The position numbers and the translations under genes were made by a program. Shown in pieces: positions 34,565 to 44,135 of a stretch of DNA of 64,000 nucleotides. The stretch comes from JAIBCM01 sp041395165. GTDB lineage: Bacteria > Verrucomicrobiota > Verrucomicrobiia > JADLBR01 > JAIBCM01. Within the stretch, counting starts at the first letter, position 1; the number at the start of each line of letters is the position of its first letter. The DNA is taken from contig JAWLBA010000001.1 in the NCBI GenBank assembly GCA_041395165.1, positions 186,001-250,000 of the forward strand. The letters are read 5' to 3'. The notes under the pieces are model-generated. The model searched no databases. It saw only the letters and a program-made list of their open reading frames with translations, and was not told where the DNA came from.

Positions 34565-35191
34565 TTATTCCTCTGTTTGTTTTTCCTGAGCTTCTTTTAT
34601 TTTTTGATCTTTTGTTTCGCTATCAGGAGATTCTCCAGGAATTGGGAATCGTTTGCGAATAAATTTTTTAGGATCGACCGGATTCATGGATGGAATGACA
34701 TTGGGTGTTGTGTTGGTCATGTTAGGGGGCATGTTTAGCATGTTGAGTGGACGATTAGTCATGATGGGTGGGGGTTTGGGCATGCTGTTTAAAGCGGCTG
34801 GATCAAATTTAATCATCGAAGTTTCGGCTCCTTTTTTTAGCGTGGCGTTGACCTTGGTGGGATCGTCATCTCGCTGAATTGAGACGAGAGAAATGCCTTT
34901 GTGATTCAGGGTTTCCGAGACCAGAAAACGTTCGGAGGTCTTCTTGTCTAACAGCATCACATAATTATTCGTGCCAACCACTGAAGTGCCGACTAAAGAG
35001 AGGTCATTTGCAAATCCTTTTTGTAATTCAGGAATCACCGATTCCAAGGTAAAAGGAGAACGTTTCCAAATGTTTTCATAACGTTTAACTTCAAATCCTT
35101 GAGGGATGACGGATTCGGAAGAGTTGGCGTGGGTTGGAATAAAAATAAAAATGCCCATCAAAAATAAAAAAACGAGTTTCACAAGATTCAT
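34565..35191 (-). CDS. GspC/PilP-like periplasmic T2SS protein
   Basis: The 208-residue protein starts at MNLVKL with a signal or anchor segment to about residue 18. A domain at 32-135 contains NIWKRSPFTLESV, reminiscent of the GspC homology region. The C-terminal half has Pro/Met/Asn-rich low complexity (RPLNMLNMPPNM), then a charged tail. A longer frame to 35287 overlaps the upstream gene and is rejected. It sits directly before gspD, a position expected for a GspC- or PilP-like coupling protein between inner membrane and secretin. Confidence 0.65.
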   Translation of the reverse strand: MNLVKLVFLFLMGIFIFIPTHANSSESVIPQGFEVKRYENIWKRSPFTLESVIPELQKGFANDLSLVGTSVVGTNNYVMLLDKKTSERFLVSETLNHKGISLVSIQRDDDPTKVNATLKKGAETSMIKFDPAALNSMPKPPPIMTNRPLNMLNMPPNMTNTTPNVIPSMNPVDPKKFIRKRFPIPGESPDSETKDQKIKEAQEKQTEE

Positions 35192-35225
35192 GAAACTTGT
35201 TTCTGTTATGGTTGGTGAATGTGTT

Positions 35226-35741
35226 TTAAGGAGCATAACGACGAGATAATTGAAGTTCGCAACGGACTTTCGTAGTGTCAGAATCACTGCGAAGATTAAA
35301 ACTGGAAATGGCTTGAAAATTGGTTGGTTGTTGAAGTTTCACGAGCCAATCGATTAAATTTTGTAAAGTTCCTACAACTTTGAGGCGAACGGTAGCTTCT
35401 TTATAATAGGCGGTAGGAGTAATGCCAACGAGTTGTTGTTCTTGAATTTCCAGATTTTTTTCGCGCGCGCCAGAAACAATTTGAGTTAATAATTTGGTGT
35501 CTTCCTGAGGCGCGGCTACGGGCTGGTTTTTTTCGAGCCATTGCTGGCGAGTTTGCCATAGTTCTTTTTCTTTTAACCAAAGTTGCGTGTCTTTTTGTTC
35601 TGCTTGAGCTTGGGCCAGTGTGATGTGCGAACCTTTTTGTTTTTTAAAAAGGAAAGACAGCAGGAGCCCATTGGCCACAATCACCAGAGCGAGTGAGGCT
35701 ACAGCGACTAATTTTTGTTCATTGGGGTTGAGTTGGCGCAT
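35226..35741 (-). CDS. gspM: PilO/GspM-like inner-membrane T2SS protein
   Basis: Starting at MRQLNPNEQKL, the 171-residue protein has one transmembrane segment (about 15-35), a coiled coil and a C-terminal ferredoxin-like domain with LQNLIDWLVKLQQPTNFQAIS, the PilO/GspM pattern. The frame extends further upstream but would overlap the preceding gene by about 100 bases, so a later start with a 23-base overlap is preferred. It is part of the inner-membrane platform with the GspL-like protein. Confidence 0.75.
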   Translation of the reverse strand: MRQLNPNEQKLVAVASLALVIVANGLLLSFLFKKQKGSHITLAQAQAEQKDTQLWLKEKELWQTRQQWLEKNQPVAAPQEDTKLLTQIVSGAREKNLEIQEQQLVGITPTAYYKEATVRLKVVGTLQNLIDWLVKLQQPTNFQAISSFNLRSDSDTTKVRCELQLSRRYAP

Positions 35742-36981
35742 TGAAAGAATTTCCAGTAATTTGAAATTGTGCTGTGTCATTGGGTAAAATGACGGGAGTC
35801 GGCATTTGCCATTGATAAGCAAGTAATTGATCGTTCTTGTTTAACTTTTCAAAAAAATCTGAGGCTGCAGCAATGCTAGTGGCTTCTCCTCGTAGGACGA
35901 CTCCAGATTCATTAGCTTCGAACAGAGTAAAGCGCACTCCGTCTTGTGGCAAAAGTCGGGCGCATTGATACAAGACTTCGACTGCATAATGATCGGGTTG
36001 CAGTGCGGTTCCCAAAGCGTTCCAACGAGCGGCGGTTTCTTTTAGCGATTGCACTAAGGCAGCATCTTTTTGGACTTCGCGATGGATCAAATAGGTGCGG
36101 CCATAAAAAAAGAGCAGTTGCAAAATCCATAATCCTAAAAAGAGTCCGTAACCCGCCAACGCCATTTTGATAATTTTTTGATTTCTCTCTTCTTTGGCAT
36201 GAAGCGTTTGAATTTTCGAATGGCGTGCGGTGTTAGAGAAAAAATTGTTCTGGAAGACGGGGCACAGGCATGGCGTGACGTGGGGAGTGATATGAAAAGT
36301 GGTTTGAATTTGCTGAATTTCTTCGCTGGAAAAATTGCCCCACAACGTGATGCCATGCATTTCTGATATGATTTGTTGCGATTCCAACTCCAAATAAAGA
36401 CAAAGTATTTCTTGAATAGTCGCTGCATTAATTTCTGAAGCACTCAGAGTTTGAAAATAAACTAATTCGGTTTCGCGGGTGAAAGCAATGACTAGCTGGC
36501 TCTGTTCGCGCCAGAGAGTTAAATGATTATTTTCCAAAGGATAAAAACGAGCGGAAATATCGTAGTTGTCCGTGGTGTTTTTAAGATAAGGTTCTGTTAA
36601 TTGGCTGGGTAAAATGGCGACTAATACTAAAGATCTTCCGGCTTCGGTGGTAATGAGTCGATAATCAAAAATGGTTTCTTCGCGCGAATGGGTAACTAAA
36701 GCGCGCCGCTCTAATTGGGTAAAAATTAAGTCTGGTAACAATGTTTTATCTTCAGTGCTTAGCCAAAGAGGGAGACAAAAAACCTGTCTTACAGGGAGCC
36801 CTAAAATGGTTTTGATAGTTTTATCCGATTTTTCTTGATCGGTTAATTCACCGAGTTCAGCGGTGGTTTGTTTGAGGGCGGGGGGATGTTGAGCGGAAAA
36901 CTCCCAAAGCGTCCAACCTTCTACGGCTGGTAAAAGCAAGTTTTTGCTTTCCACTTTTTTGGTTTTGGCTCGTTGTTTCAT
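35719..36981 (-). CDS. gspL: GspL/PilMN-like T2SS inner-membrane protein
   Basis: The 420-residue protein has an actin-like N-terminal half, a transmembrane segment near 275-295 (AGYGLFLGLWILQLLFF) and a periplasmic PilN/GspL domain. It links the GspE ATPase to GspM. Sequence identity to named GspL is not obvious by eye; the assignment rests on topology and operon position between gspK and the PilO-like gene. Confidence 0.72.
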   Translation of the reverse strand: MKQRAKTKKVESKNLLLPAVEGWTLWEFSAQHPPALKQTTAELGELTDQEKSDKTIKTILGLPVRQVFCLPLWLSTEDKTLLPDLIFTQLERRALVTHSREETIFDYRLITTEAGRSLVLVAILPSQLTEPYLKNTTDNYDISARFYPLENNHLTLWREQSQLVIAFTRETELVYFQTLSASEINAATIQEILCLYLELESQQIISEMHGITLWGNFSSEEIQQIQTTFHITPHVTPCLCPVFQNNFFSNTARHSKIQTLHAKEERNQKIIKMALAGYGLFLGLWILQLLFFYGRTYLIHREVQKDAALVQSLKETAARWNALGTALQPDHYAVEVLYQCARLLPQDGVRFTLFEANESGVVLRGEATSIAAASDFFEKLNKNDQLLAYQWQMPTPVILPNDTAQFQITGNSFNAPTQPQ

Positions 36982-37015
36982 GATTTTCTGAATTCCCCTT
37001 TGGTTTTATCAATAA

Positions 37016-37942
37016 CTAATATTCCTGCCACTCTAAAAATTGGCGTGGTCCATCGGAAGTGCGCCACACGACTTCGATCGATCGTAAATAGTCGCCTACG
37101 TAACCTTTACTAATGATGCGTTTGGTAGAACCGCGCGCGGTGAGGCGGTCGGCTACAGTTTTACGCAAAATTTCTGGCACGCCCATGATGATACAGGCTT
37201 GTTTGCCATCTTTGATTTCCACGTCGTCCAAAGTGTTGAGTTTGCGATCCGCTCCACTTCGAAATTTGATAAGGGTGTTGGCTTGGGTTGCGGAAACTTC
37301 GCACACGATCCGTAGCAGTTCTTCAGAAGCCTCGTTGACATCCAACTTGCCTGCTCCCCAGATCGTGAAGTAAGAGGCCCAATCGGGTTTTGCTTTAGCA
37401 ACCAAATCCATGCCTTTCACTAATTCCATTTCAGAGATGGAAAGAAAACTTCTGTTGGGAGGATAGCCATCGTAACCTAGCTCTTCATAATAATCTTTTT
37501 CTGCTCCGTTTATTTGGCGTAAATCATCTTTATCAACCCAATCTTTTAAGCAGTCGATAACGGCTACACTTTCTTTATCGCTCAATCCCCAGTCTTCAAA
37601 AAGTCGTTGAAGAATACCGCTATCAGTTTTTTCTTTTAGAAGTCGATTGATATTGAGTTTACTTTCTTCTGTGCTCACTTGAACTTCAAATCGTTCTAGG
37701 GGTCCTACTTTTTGTCTTAGAAGCGGATCATTGCGCCGGATTTGGGTGTGCATCGCAAAAGCCAATCCGCTTTCGGCAAGTTGTCGGGCGCGGAAATCTT
37801 TGCTGCGAACGGAGCCTTCGTTAAGATCCAATTTTACAAATTCTACAACACCAAAAATTGCAACCGACATGGTAACAATAGCCCAAATCACTAGCAATAA
37901 AGCGATGCCTCGTTGAGATGAGTTGTGTTTCAATAATTTCAT
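37016..37942 (-). CDS. gspK: Type II secretion minor pseudopilin GspK
   Basis: The 308-residue protein starts with a short leader and the prepilin-like hydrophobic segment GIALLLVIWAIVTMSVAIFGVVEF. It continues with the ESGLAFAMHTQIRR region and a large globular domain with helix-hairpin-helix-like repeats (DVNEASEELLRIV), typical of GspK. Length (about 300) matches. The ATG at 37942 overlaps the gspJ stop by 4 bases; the longer frame start is rejected. Confidence 0.85.
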   Translation of the reverse strand: MKLLKHNSSQRGIALLLVIWAIVTMSVAIFGVVEFVKLDLNEGSVRSKDFRARQLAESGLAFAMHTQIRRNDPLLRQKVGPLERFEVQVSTEESKLNINRLLKEKTDSGILQRLFEDWGLSDKESVAVIDCLKDWVDKDDLRQINGAEKDYYEELGYDGYPPNRSFLSISEMELVKGMDLVAKAKPDWASYFTIWGAGKLDVNEASEELLRIVCEVSATQANTLIKFRSGADRKLNTLDDVEIKDGKQACIIMGVPEILRKTVADRLTARGSTKRIISKGYVGDYLRSIEVVWRTSDGPRQFLEWQEY

Positions 37943-38586
37943 ATCGCGACCTGTCGTTTTACAGATGGCACCCAAAAGACAGCGCGAATGGGAGTTTCCT
38001 CACCGGCGGGCGTCACACTTAATTCTACTAAACTTGGACGCAGGTCGCGATAGGTCCATTCATTTATCCATTGACTGGTTGGTGCGTAGAAAAAGCGCCA
38101 GGCAATTTCTGAAAGATCGCGAATTAAGACAAGGCTTTGTTGTTCAGGTTTTTCATTGGGATTGGCGCTAAGTTTGGATTTTTGCGTTTTTTCTCGAATT
38201 AAAACCAAAGAAAAAAGTCCGCCGGGTTGAGGTTGGATGGAAAGAATACTGTTGCCATAAACGCTTTTATTGCCCCAGGCAAAGGCACGTGGTGCATCGA
38301 CAAACAGAAGCTCGAATTGGCCTTCTTGTGAGCGCCGTGTTTCGAAAAAAGCGTTACCCGGAAGACTGCGAAAATTTTCATTGCACAGTTCAATTAAACC
38401 CATGACTTGCTGGCGATGAGCTTGAGTTTCTGCGAGACTGGCACTCGCTTGTAAAGCAGCACGGGTAATGGCAAAAACCGCACTCGTAATCAAAGCCAAG
38501 ATCAGAAGCGCGGCCATGATTTCGACCAGTGTAAAAGCGCGAGTGTCTGTGCGCTTGGCTATTTTTATTTTTTTATTGCAGTGCAT
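37939..38586 (-). CDS. gspJ: Type II secretion minor pseudopilin GspJ
   Basis: The 215-residue protein has the prepilin motif AFTLVEIMAALLILALI and a C-terminal beta-rich domain. The start at 38586 (MHCNKK) gives a plausible leader and a 14-base overlap with gspI. It matches GspJ by size and position between gspI and gspK. Confidence 0.82.
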   Translation of the reverse strand: MHCNKKIKIAKRTDTRAFTLVEIMAALLILALITSAVFAITRAALQASASLAETQAHRQQVMGLIELCNENFRSLPGNAFFETRRSQEGQFELLFVDAPRAFAWGNKSVYGNSILSIQPQPGGLFSLVLIREKTQKSKLSANPNEKPEQQSLVLIRDLSEIAWRFFYAPTSQWINEWTYRDLRPSLVELSVTPAGEETPIRAVFWVPSVKRQVAI

Positions 38587-38980
38587 AAATTTCGGCAAAA
38601 GCTTCCTGTTCTTGCTCATTCTCTTTCCAACGAGCTCGCACCGTAAGACGATAAAAACCGCTCAAGAGAAGGTCTTTTTCATTTCGAACTTGCATGGTTT
38701 GCACTTCCGTTTCGTAAACGACGCCTCGAGCATCAGGAGGATCGGTAATTTTGGCGACTTGCAAAGGTTTCGCTTTAAGTTCGGCCAATTTACTTTCTAG
38801 ACCTAAACGCACTTCGGCTTCTCGTTGTAAAACGAGTGCTGAATCGATGGTTTTATTGATAGTGTTGGCTAATCCCAACGCTGCAAAAGCAAAAACAGTC
38901 ACCGCAACCATGACCTCGAAAAGCATAAATCCTTTTTCTTTTTGAGGTGTTATTATTTTGGAGTGAACGAAAAGTTTCAT
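38573..38980 (-). CDS. gspI: Type II secretion minor pseudopilin GspI
   Basis: The 135-residue protein has a leader ending in the type IV prepilin cleavage motif KGFMLFEVMVAVTVFAFAALGLA and a short beta-rich C-terminal domain. The conserved Gly/Phe and Glu+5 of prepilins are present. Its start overlaps the gspH stop in the usual ATGA way. Part of the pseudopilus tip with GspJ and GspK. Confidence 0.82.
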   Translation of the reverse strand: MKLFVHSKIITPQKEKGFMLFEVMVAVTVFAFAALGLANTINKTIDSALVLQREAEVRLGLESKLAELKAKPLQVAKITDPPDARGVVYETEVQTMQVRNEKDLLLSGFYRLTVRARWKENEQEQEAFAEIYALQ

Positions 38981-39507
38981 TAAGGAAAATAGTAAGATTC
39001 ATTTTGCGTGTTGGCAGTGAGAGGATTGAACTCCATTTCATACCAAGCTTTGTCTTTACTGAAACGAACTCGGATCGGCTCGCATAAGCCAGTGGGTTGA
39101 AATATCCACTCAAATTTTTCTGCTTTGCTCCATTTTTCTTCTTCCCAGGATCGAAACTGGCAAAGAATTTCTTTGGACAACTTATAGCTTTCTGTGATGC
39201 CTGGATGAGGGTCTCCTTTTTTTGGGGGTGTTAAGGGGCTAATTGTGAAAGTGTTTTTTTCAAAAATGATTTGATAAGGTTGTTGTTCTGTGAGTGCTTG
39301 GGTTCTTGCGGTTTTAGCAAACAGAGAAATTTTTCTGGCCGTGCCCCGCACTTGTTCTTGCAATAATAAATTGCTGGCGCTGGGAATGACTGCCGCAAAT
39401 ATAAGTGAAGCAATGAAAAGAACGACAAGGATTTCGATGAGGGTAAATCCTTGTGGATTTTTCGACTTAAATAAACATGAGATTGATTTTACCAAATTTA
39501 TTTCCAA
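38980..39507 (-). CDS. gspH: Type II secretion minor pseudopilin GspH
   Basis: The 175-residue protein has the prepilin motif QGFTLIEILVVLFIASLIFAA after a 19-residue leader, then a variable domain. Position after gspG and size suit GspH. It begins 10 bases before the end of gspG. Confidence 0.8.
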   Translation of the reverse strand: MEINLVKSISCLFKSKNPQGFTLIEILVVLFIASLIFAAVIPSASNLLLQEQVRGTARKISLFAKTARTQALTEQQPYQIIFEKNTFTISPLTPPKKGDPHPGITESYKLSKEILCQFRSWEEEKWSKAEKFEWIFQPTGLCEPIRVRFSKDKAWYEMEFNPLTANTQNESYYFP

Positions 39508-39929
39508 TTTCCGATATCGTCCGAGGGATCTTCGGGATTAGGGCCTTGGGAGTAGAGATCAAAACTGGAGGGATTTTTTGCGCCCGGATAGCGATATTGA
39601 TAGGGTCTACCCCAAGGATCTAAGGGGACTTCTTGAAGTAGTTGTTGCCAGCGGCGTGGCACAGGTTCGGCAGTGGGTCGTGTGACTAATGCTTGAATAC
39701 CTTGTTGTGAAGTGGGGAAAAATAGATTAAGCATTTCGTAAGTTTTTAACTGAGTGCTAATCGTGGTAATATCGGCATCAGCCCGTTGCAATTTAGCGGC
39801 CTCGACGTTTCCCACAATTTTATTAATCGCCAATCCCGCAAGAACAGCGATAATGCCCATGACCACCATAATTTCTACGAGAGTGAAAGCAGCTTGGCGA
39901 GCGGATCGGTTAATGGAATGAATTTTCAT
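39498..39929 (-). CDS. gspG: Type II secretion major pseudopilin GspG
   Basis: The 143-residue protein has AAFTLVEIMVVMGIIAVLAGLA as the prepilin signal. Its C-terminus has the GspG calcium-loop region: DPWGRPYQYRYPG, LYSQGPNPEDPSDDIGNW. It is the main subunit of the pseudopilus. It is separated from gspF by a secreted protein of unknown function. Confidence 0.93.
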   Translation of the reverse strand: MKIHSINRSARQAAFTLVEIMVVMGIIAVLAGLAINKIVGNVEAAKLQRADADITTISTQLKTYEMLNLFFPTSQQGIQALVTRPTAEPVPRRWQQLLQEVPLDPWGRPYQYRYPGAKNPSSFDLYSQGPNPEDPSDDIGNWK

Positions 39930-39934
39930 AAAAA

Positions 39935-41014
39935 TTATCGAGTCAGTTGAGGGTTAATTTGGAAAGACGGTGCGGTTGGCTTCGTCGTTGGTGCTTGGAT
40001 GGGTTGTGTTGTCGTTGGCATCGTTGCCGGATTAGACGTCGCGACTTTATATTTTATTTGTAAAATTGTGTTTTTTATTGCTAGCGGCTGTGAAATTTTT
40101 AATGGTGAATTAGCCCAGCGCACCAATTGGAGTTGATTTTCCCCGACGATTAATTGATCAGGAGGAAAGAAAAAACTGCCTCGTCGCCAACCAATATAAG
40201 TTAAATCTCCTGCTTCATCGCGTTGATAGCCAGGATCGGCTAAGTCTGGAACTTGAGTTGCCATTTCGCCCAAATAACGGCGATTGAGCCAAACTCCTAT
40301 TTTTTCTTCCGGAGCAAGTCCAGCAATTTGAGTTTCGAGTCGTGCAATATCGGCAGGAGATTGAATTTCAAAATCTAATGCAGCCCCTTCTTCAATGCGC
40401 TCCGCTTTTTCGATCAACATAGCGTTAACAATAGAGCTTCGCCAAAAATCGCCTGTTGTGCCTGTTTCAAACTGATAAACTTCGGCATCACTATAAGAAC
40501 GTCCAAAGCCGTCTACATAAGCTACGCCCAAAGACAAATCATGACTCATGGGAATGGTTTGGCTTTTGACCCATTCCCAATGAATGCGTCGGATATTCAT
40601 GGTAGATTCGGTGGTTTGAAAAACCAATTTTCCCGGGCTGGAAAGTGTGGAGCGCCGGATTAACAACGTTTTTTGGTTCGGCATGCCAATGTTGTCATAA
40701 AGATTAGGTGCCAGCATTTCGGTATTGTTGTTGAGGCCTTCCCAAAAGACGCGTAAAAAACCACCTGATCCTTCATTAAAAAAAATCGTGATAACCAAAT
40801 CAGTATCGGCATTAGCCTGAGGGCGAATTCCAAAACTTTGCGACGTCAAGTAACGTGGCGATTTAGGTTCTTTCACTACACTAAGCCAACGAGGAATATT
40901 GCGATCCCCTCGATAAGGAAAATCTAAGGTATAACTTTTCGCATAACGATCGGCATGCGAAAAATTTGCCAGGCTTATGCCAAACAAAAGCAACCCCATT
41001 ACCTTAAATTTCAT
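39935..41014 (-). CDS. Secreted protein of unknown function in the gsp operon
   Basis: The 359-residue protein has a signal peptide (residues 1-21, ending near HADR) and a beta-rich, Trp- and aromatic-rich body (VFWEGLNN, RRIHWEWV). A Thr/Pro/Gln-rich tail follows from about 325 (TMPTTTQPIQAPTTKPT). It is placed between gspF and gspG on the same strand, so it is expressed with the secretion machine. It could be a cell-surface component or a substrate; no family recognised. Confidence 0.75.
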   Translation of the reverse strand: MKFKVMGLLLFGISLANFSHADRYAKSYTLDFPYRGDRNIPRWLSVVKEPKSPRYLTSQSFGIRPQANADTDLVITIFFNEGSGGFLRVFWEGLNNNTEMLAPNLYDNIGMPNQKTLLIRRSTLSSPGKLVFQTTESTMNIRRIHWEWVKSQTIPMSHDLSLGVAYVDGFGRSYSDAEVYQFETGTTGDFWRSSIVNAMLIEKAERIEEGAALDFEIQSPADIARLETQIAGLAPEEKIGVWLNRRYLGEMATQVPDLADPGYQRDEAGDLTYIGWRRGSFFFPPDQLIVGENQLQLVRWANSPLKISQPLAIKNTILQIKYKVATSNPATMPTTTQPIQAPTTKPTAPSFQINPQLTR

Positions 41015-41089
41015 GTCAAAATCATTATCAAAATCGAGTTCGAGTGTAAATGAGTAAAAGGTCTATCAAAAATAATCCACTCTTGATAT

Positions 41090-42325
41090 TTATCGTCCTC
41101 CGCGCATTCCGGAAACTGCGTCAAAAATGCCAGTGATCATTGACACTGCTACTGCGCCAACCACCAACGCGAGCACGATGATAATGACTGGAGGAATGAT
41201 GGCGGCAATGCGTTCAGTATTTTTTTTGAGTTCTTTATCGTAACGTGTGCCCACTTTATTTAATGCCACGCCAAGATCGCCCGTCTGCTCGCCCACCACA
41301 ATCATGTCAATCATCATGGGTGGGAAATGTCCTACTTTTCGCATCGCGCGCGACAAGCTTCCGCCTTCACCCACAATTTCAATAATATTTCCCAATAAAC
41401 TATTCAAAAAAACGTTAGCCGTGGCATCGCGCATGAGACGTAATCCGTTCAAAAGCGGAATGCCATTGCTTACCATCGTTGCCAGGGTTTGAGAAAATTG
41501 CGTATAAAACTTGGCACGCAACACATCGCCGATGACAGGAGTTTTCAAACGAAACTCGTCCCACCACCGCTTCCCAGCGGGTTTTTGAATCGTTTGCCAA
41601 AATGCCAATCCCAGCAAAAAAACCAGCGCGCCAATTGCCCACCAATAGTGAGCGAGAAAGTCACTAGTGCTGATGAGTAATTGAGTGGTTAAAGGCAGTT
41701 TTTTTTGTGTTCTTTGAAAAAGTGAAGTGAGTTGTGGCACTAAAAAAGTCATGAAAACAAAAAGCAAACCCACACCTGCCACAAAAATAAAAGCCGGATA
41801 AATTAAAGATTGCGCGACGCGTCCTTGCAACTCTTGCATGGCCACCAGATGCATTTGTTCACGTCGTAAAATTTGCGGCAACGCGCCGCTCAATTCTCCT
41901 GCTTGAGCTAGGTTGCAATAAAGATCGTCAAAACTTTTGCTGGAAGCGCGCAACGCTTTGGAAAAGCTGATACCTTCGCGCAACTGTTGACGCAAAGCGA
42001 TCGTTAAATCTTTCAAGGAAGAAAGTTCGTCGCGCTGTTCCATAATTTTAAGCGCAGGCTCTAATTGCAGTCCTGCGTCCAATAAATCGCTCAACTCTTC
42101 TGTAAAAGTAATAATTTGAGAGCGTTTTAGTTTCAGGGAACCCAACGGAACCGTTTTGGCATCGGCTGCAGATAGAGAAGCGCCACCACTTTTTAAAGTC
42201 AGAGAAAGGGGTTGAAGCTGCTCTTTATCAAGTTGACGATACGCTTCGGTTTTTGTGGTAGCCACTAATTCGCCCGTGCGCGTTTTGCCGCTTTTATCCA
42301 GAGCGCGATAGGTAAAGGTGTTCAT
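41090..42325 (-). CDS. gspF: Type II secretion inner-membrane protein GspF
   Basis: The 411-residue protein starts with FTYRALDKSGKTRTGEL, the GspF/PilC beginning, and has two T2SSF domains and three transmembrane segments (about 170-195, 220-235 and 375-400). It includes the conserved GELSGALP and GEQTGDLG motifs. It is the platform protein that couples to GspE. It follows gspE after 12 bases. Confidence 0.93.
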   Translation of the reverse strand: MNTFTYRALDKSGKTRTGELVATTKTEAYRQLDKEQLQPLSLTLKSGGASLSAADAKTVPLGSLKLKRSQIITFTEELSDLLDAGLQLEPALKIMEQRDELSSLKDLTIALRQQLREGISFSKALRASSKSFDDLYCNLAQAGELSGALPQILRREQMHLVAMQELQGRVAQSLIYPAFIFVAGVGLLFVFMTFLVPQLTSLFQRTQKKLPLTTQLLISTSDFLAHYWWAIGALVFLLGLAFWQTIQKPAGKRWWDEFRLKTPVIGDVLRAKFYTQFSQTLATMVSNGIPLLNGLRLMRDATANVFLNSLLGNIIEIVGEGGSLSRAMRKVGHFPPMMIDMIVVGEQTGDLGVALNKVGTRYDKELKKNTERIAAIIPPVIIIVLALVVGAVAVSMITGIFDAVSGMRGGR

Positions 42326-42337
42326 TCACAAAAATTT

Positions 42338-44041
42338 TTACTCATCCTGAGCTTCAACATCCGCTGTTGTGACTCGCAATACTTCTTCAATGGTGGTTTT
42401 GCCATGAATCACTTTTTTCCAACCTGCCGCGCGCAACGTTTGCATGCCTTCTTGTAAGGCGGTTTCCACCAATTCCGAAGTAGGACGCCGCCCCACTACA
42501 AGATCCTGCATGCGAGTGGACATCGTGCAGACTTCCATAATGGCAGTGCGGCCCACATAACCGGTGTTATGACAATGTTCGCAACCCGCAGCTTTTCGAA
42601 TTTTTGAAACATGCTCTTTAGGAAAACCGATTTGATGCAGGTAATTTTCATCATAATCGCCAGAAGTTCGACACATCGGACACAGCACACGCACGAGACG
42701 TTGCGCAATAAACGCGCGCACTGACGAAGCAACGAGAAAAGGTTCGATGCCCATATCAATGAGACGCGTGATGGCGCCAATCGCGTCGTTGGTGTGTAAA
42801 GTGCTTAAAACCAAGTGACCCGTGAGCGCTGCGCGAATCGCAATTTCTGCCGTTTCCAAATCGCGCATTTCTCCCACCATCACCACATTCGGATCACCAC
42901 GAAGAATACTGCGCAACCCGCGCGCAAAAGTGAGGTCGATCTCCGGTTTCACCGCAATTTGAATGACGCCTGGAATTTTATGTTCTACCGGATCTTCAAT
43001 CGTAACAATACGACGATCCGTCGTGTTCAAACTCGAGAGAAATGTATAAAGCGTTGTTGATTTACCGGCGCCAGTGGGACCCGTTACGAGAATAATACCA
43101 TTTGGCAATTTCAGAAGACTCTTTACTTTTGCTTCATCTTCTTCTTCTAAACCTAAGCCTTGAAAATCGAAATGCATCTGTCCCAACAAACGCAAGCTTA
43201 CCGATTCTCCTGTAACAGATGGAATTGTCGCGACGCGCACGTCGATCGGTTTGCCTTCCAACTCTAAATTAATGCGACCATCCTGAGGCATGCGTCGCTC
43301 GGCAATATCCAAATGCGCCATGATTTTTAATCGAGAAATCACCGACGCTTGCAAAAGTTTAATCTGCGGTGGAACGGGCACATCATGCAAAACGCCGTCA
43401 ATACGATAACGAATACGAAGATCATCTTCCAAAGGCTCAACATGAATATCCGTAGCGCGTTGCTCCAGCGCTTCGCGCATAATTTGGTTTACAAACTTTA
43501 CTACAGACGCCTCGGGATCTTCCGCATCCAACACATTGGTTTCTTGTTTTAAATTATCCAACGCATCGTCATTAATGCGACCTTCTAACAACTGTTCAAA
43601 CACATCGGCGCCAATCCCGTAACCTTGACGAAGCGCTTGCTGAATCAATTTGCGCGGTGCAATAGACCAATTCACTTTTTCCGGCACGGCTTGATTGACA
43701 GCTTGTCGCGCAATGAAATTAAACGGATCAAAAGTGAGAATGGAAAGCGTGTTGTCATGCGATTCTACCGGCAAGACTTGATGTCGCAACGCAATGCGAG
43801 CCGGCACTTTTTCGCGCAACGGCGCCGCGATGGCTGTTACCGGGGTTTGCCAGTAAGTTAATCCCAACCATTCGCAAATCGCTTGAAGAAATTTATTTTC
43901 CTCGACCAAATTTTCATCCAAAACTGCTCCCACCAAAGAACGCTGTTGTTCTGCGGCAAGCTTTAATGCTTTTTCGCATTCTTCCGTGCTACGGCAATTG
44001 GCTTGTTGCGCCAACGTCAGCAACTCATTGACAAGAGGCAT
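42338..44041 (-). CDS. gspE: Type II secretion ATPase GspE
   Basis: The 567-residue protein, taken from MPLVNEL, has the T2SSE N-terminal domain, Walker A GPTGAGKST near residue 320, the Asp box (IVTIEDPVEHKIPG), Walker B-like (LRGDPNVVMVGEMRD) and the zinc Cys tetrad CPMCRTSG...CEHC near the C-terminus. It powers pseudopilus assembly. It is the first gene of the gsp operon. The frame continues nine codons upstream. Confidence 0.95.
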   Translation of the reverse strand: MPLVNELLTLAQQANCRSTEECEKALKLAAEQQRSLVGAVLDENLVEENKFLQAICEWLGLTYWQTPVTAIAAPLREKVPARIALRHQVLPVESHDNTLSILTFDPFNFIARQAVNQAVPEKVNWSIAPRKLIQQALRQGYGIGADVFEQLLEGRINDDALDNLKQETNVLDAEDPEASVVKFVNQIMREALEQRATDIHVEPLEDDLRIRYRIDGVLHDVPVPPQIKLLQASVISRLKIMAHLDIAERRMPQDGRINLELEGKPIDVRVATIPSVTGESVSLRLLGQMHFDFQGLGLEEEDEAKVKSLLKLPNGIILVTGPTGAGKSTTLYTFLSSLNTTDRRIVTIEDPVEHKIPGVIQIAVKPEIDLTFARGLRSILRGDPNVVMVGEMRDLETAEIAIRAALTGHLVLSTLHTNDAIGAITRLIDMGIEPFLVASSVRAFIAQRLVRVLCPMCRTSGDYDENYLHQIGFPKEHVSKIRKAAGCEHCHNTGYVGRTAIMEVCTMSTRMQDLVVGRRPTSELVETALQEGMQTLRAAGWKKVIHGKTTIEEVLRVTTADVEAQDE

Positions 44042-44135
44042 AAAGGTAAGATGTCGCTTAATTAACAAAACTTCAAGCTTTAGCGGGAAATAAAATTGAC
44101 ATAAATTAAATGGTGATCTAAAAAATATTCAGTTT

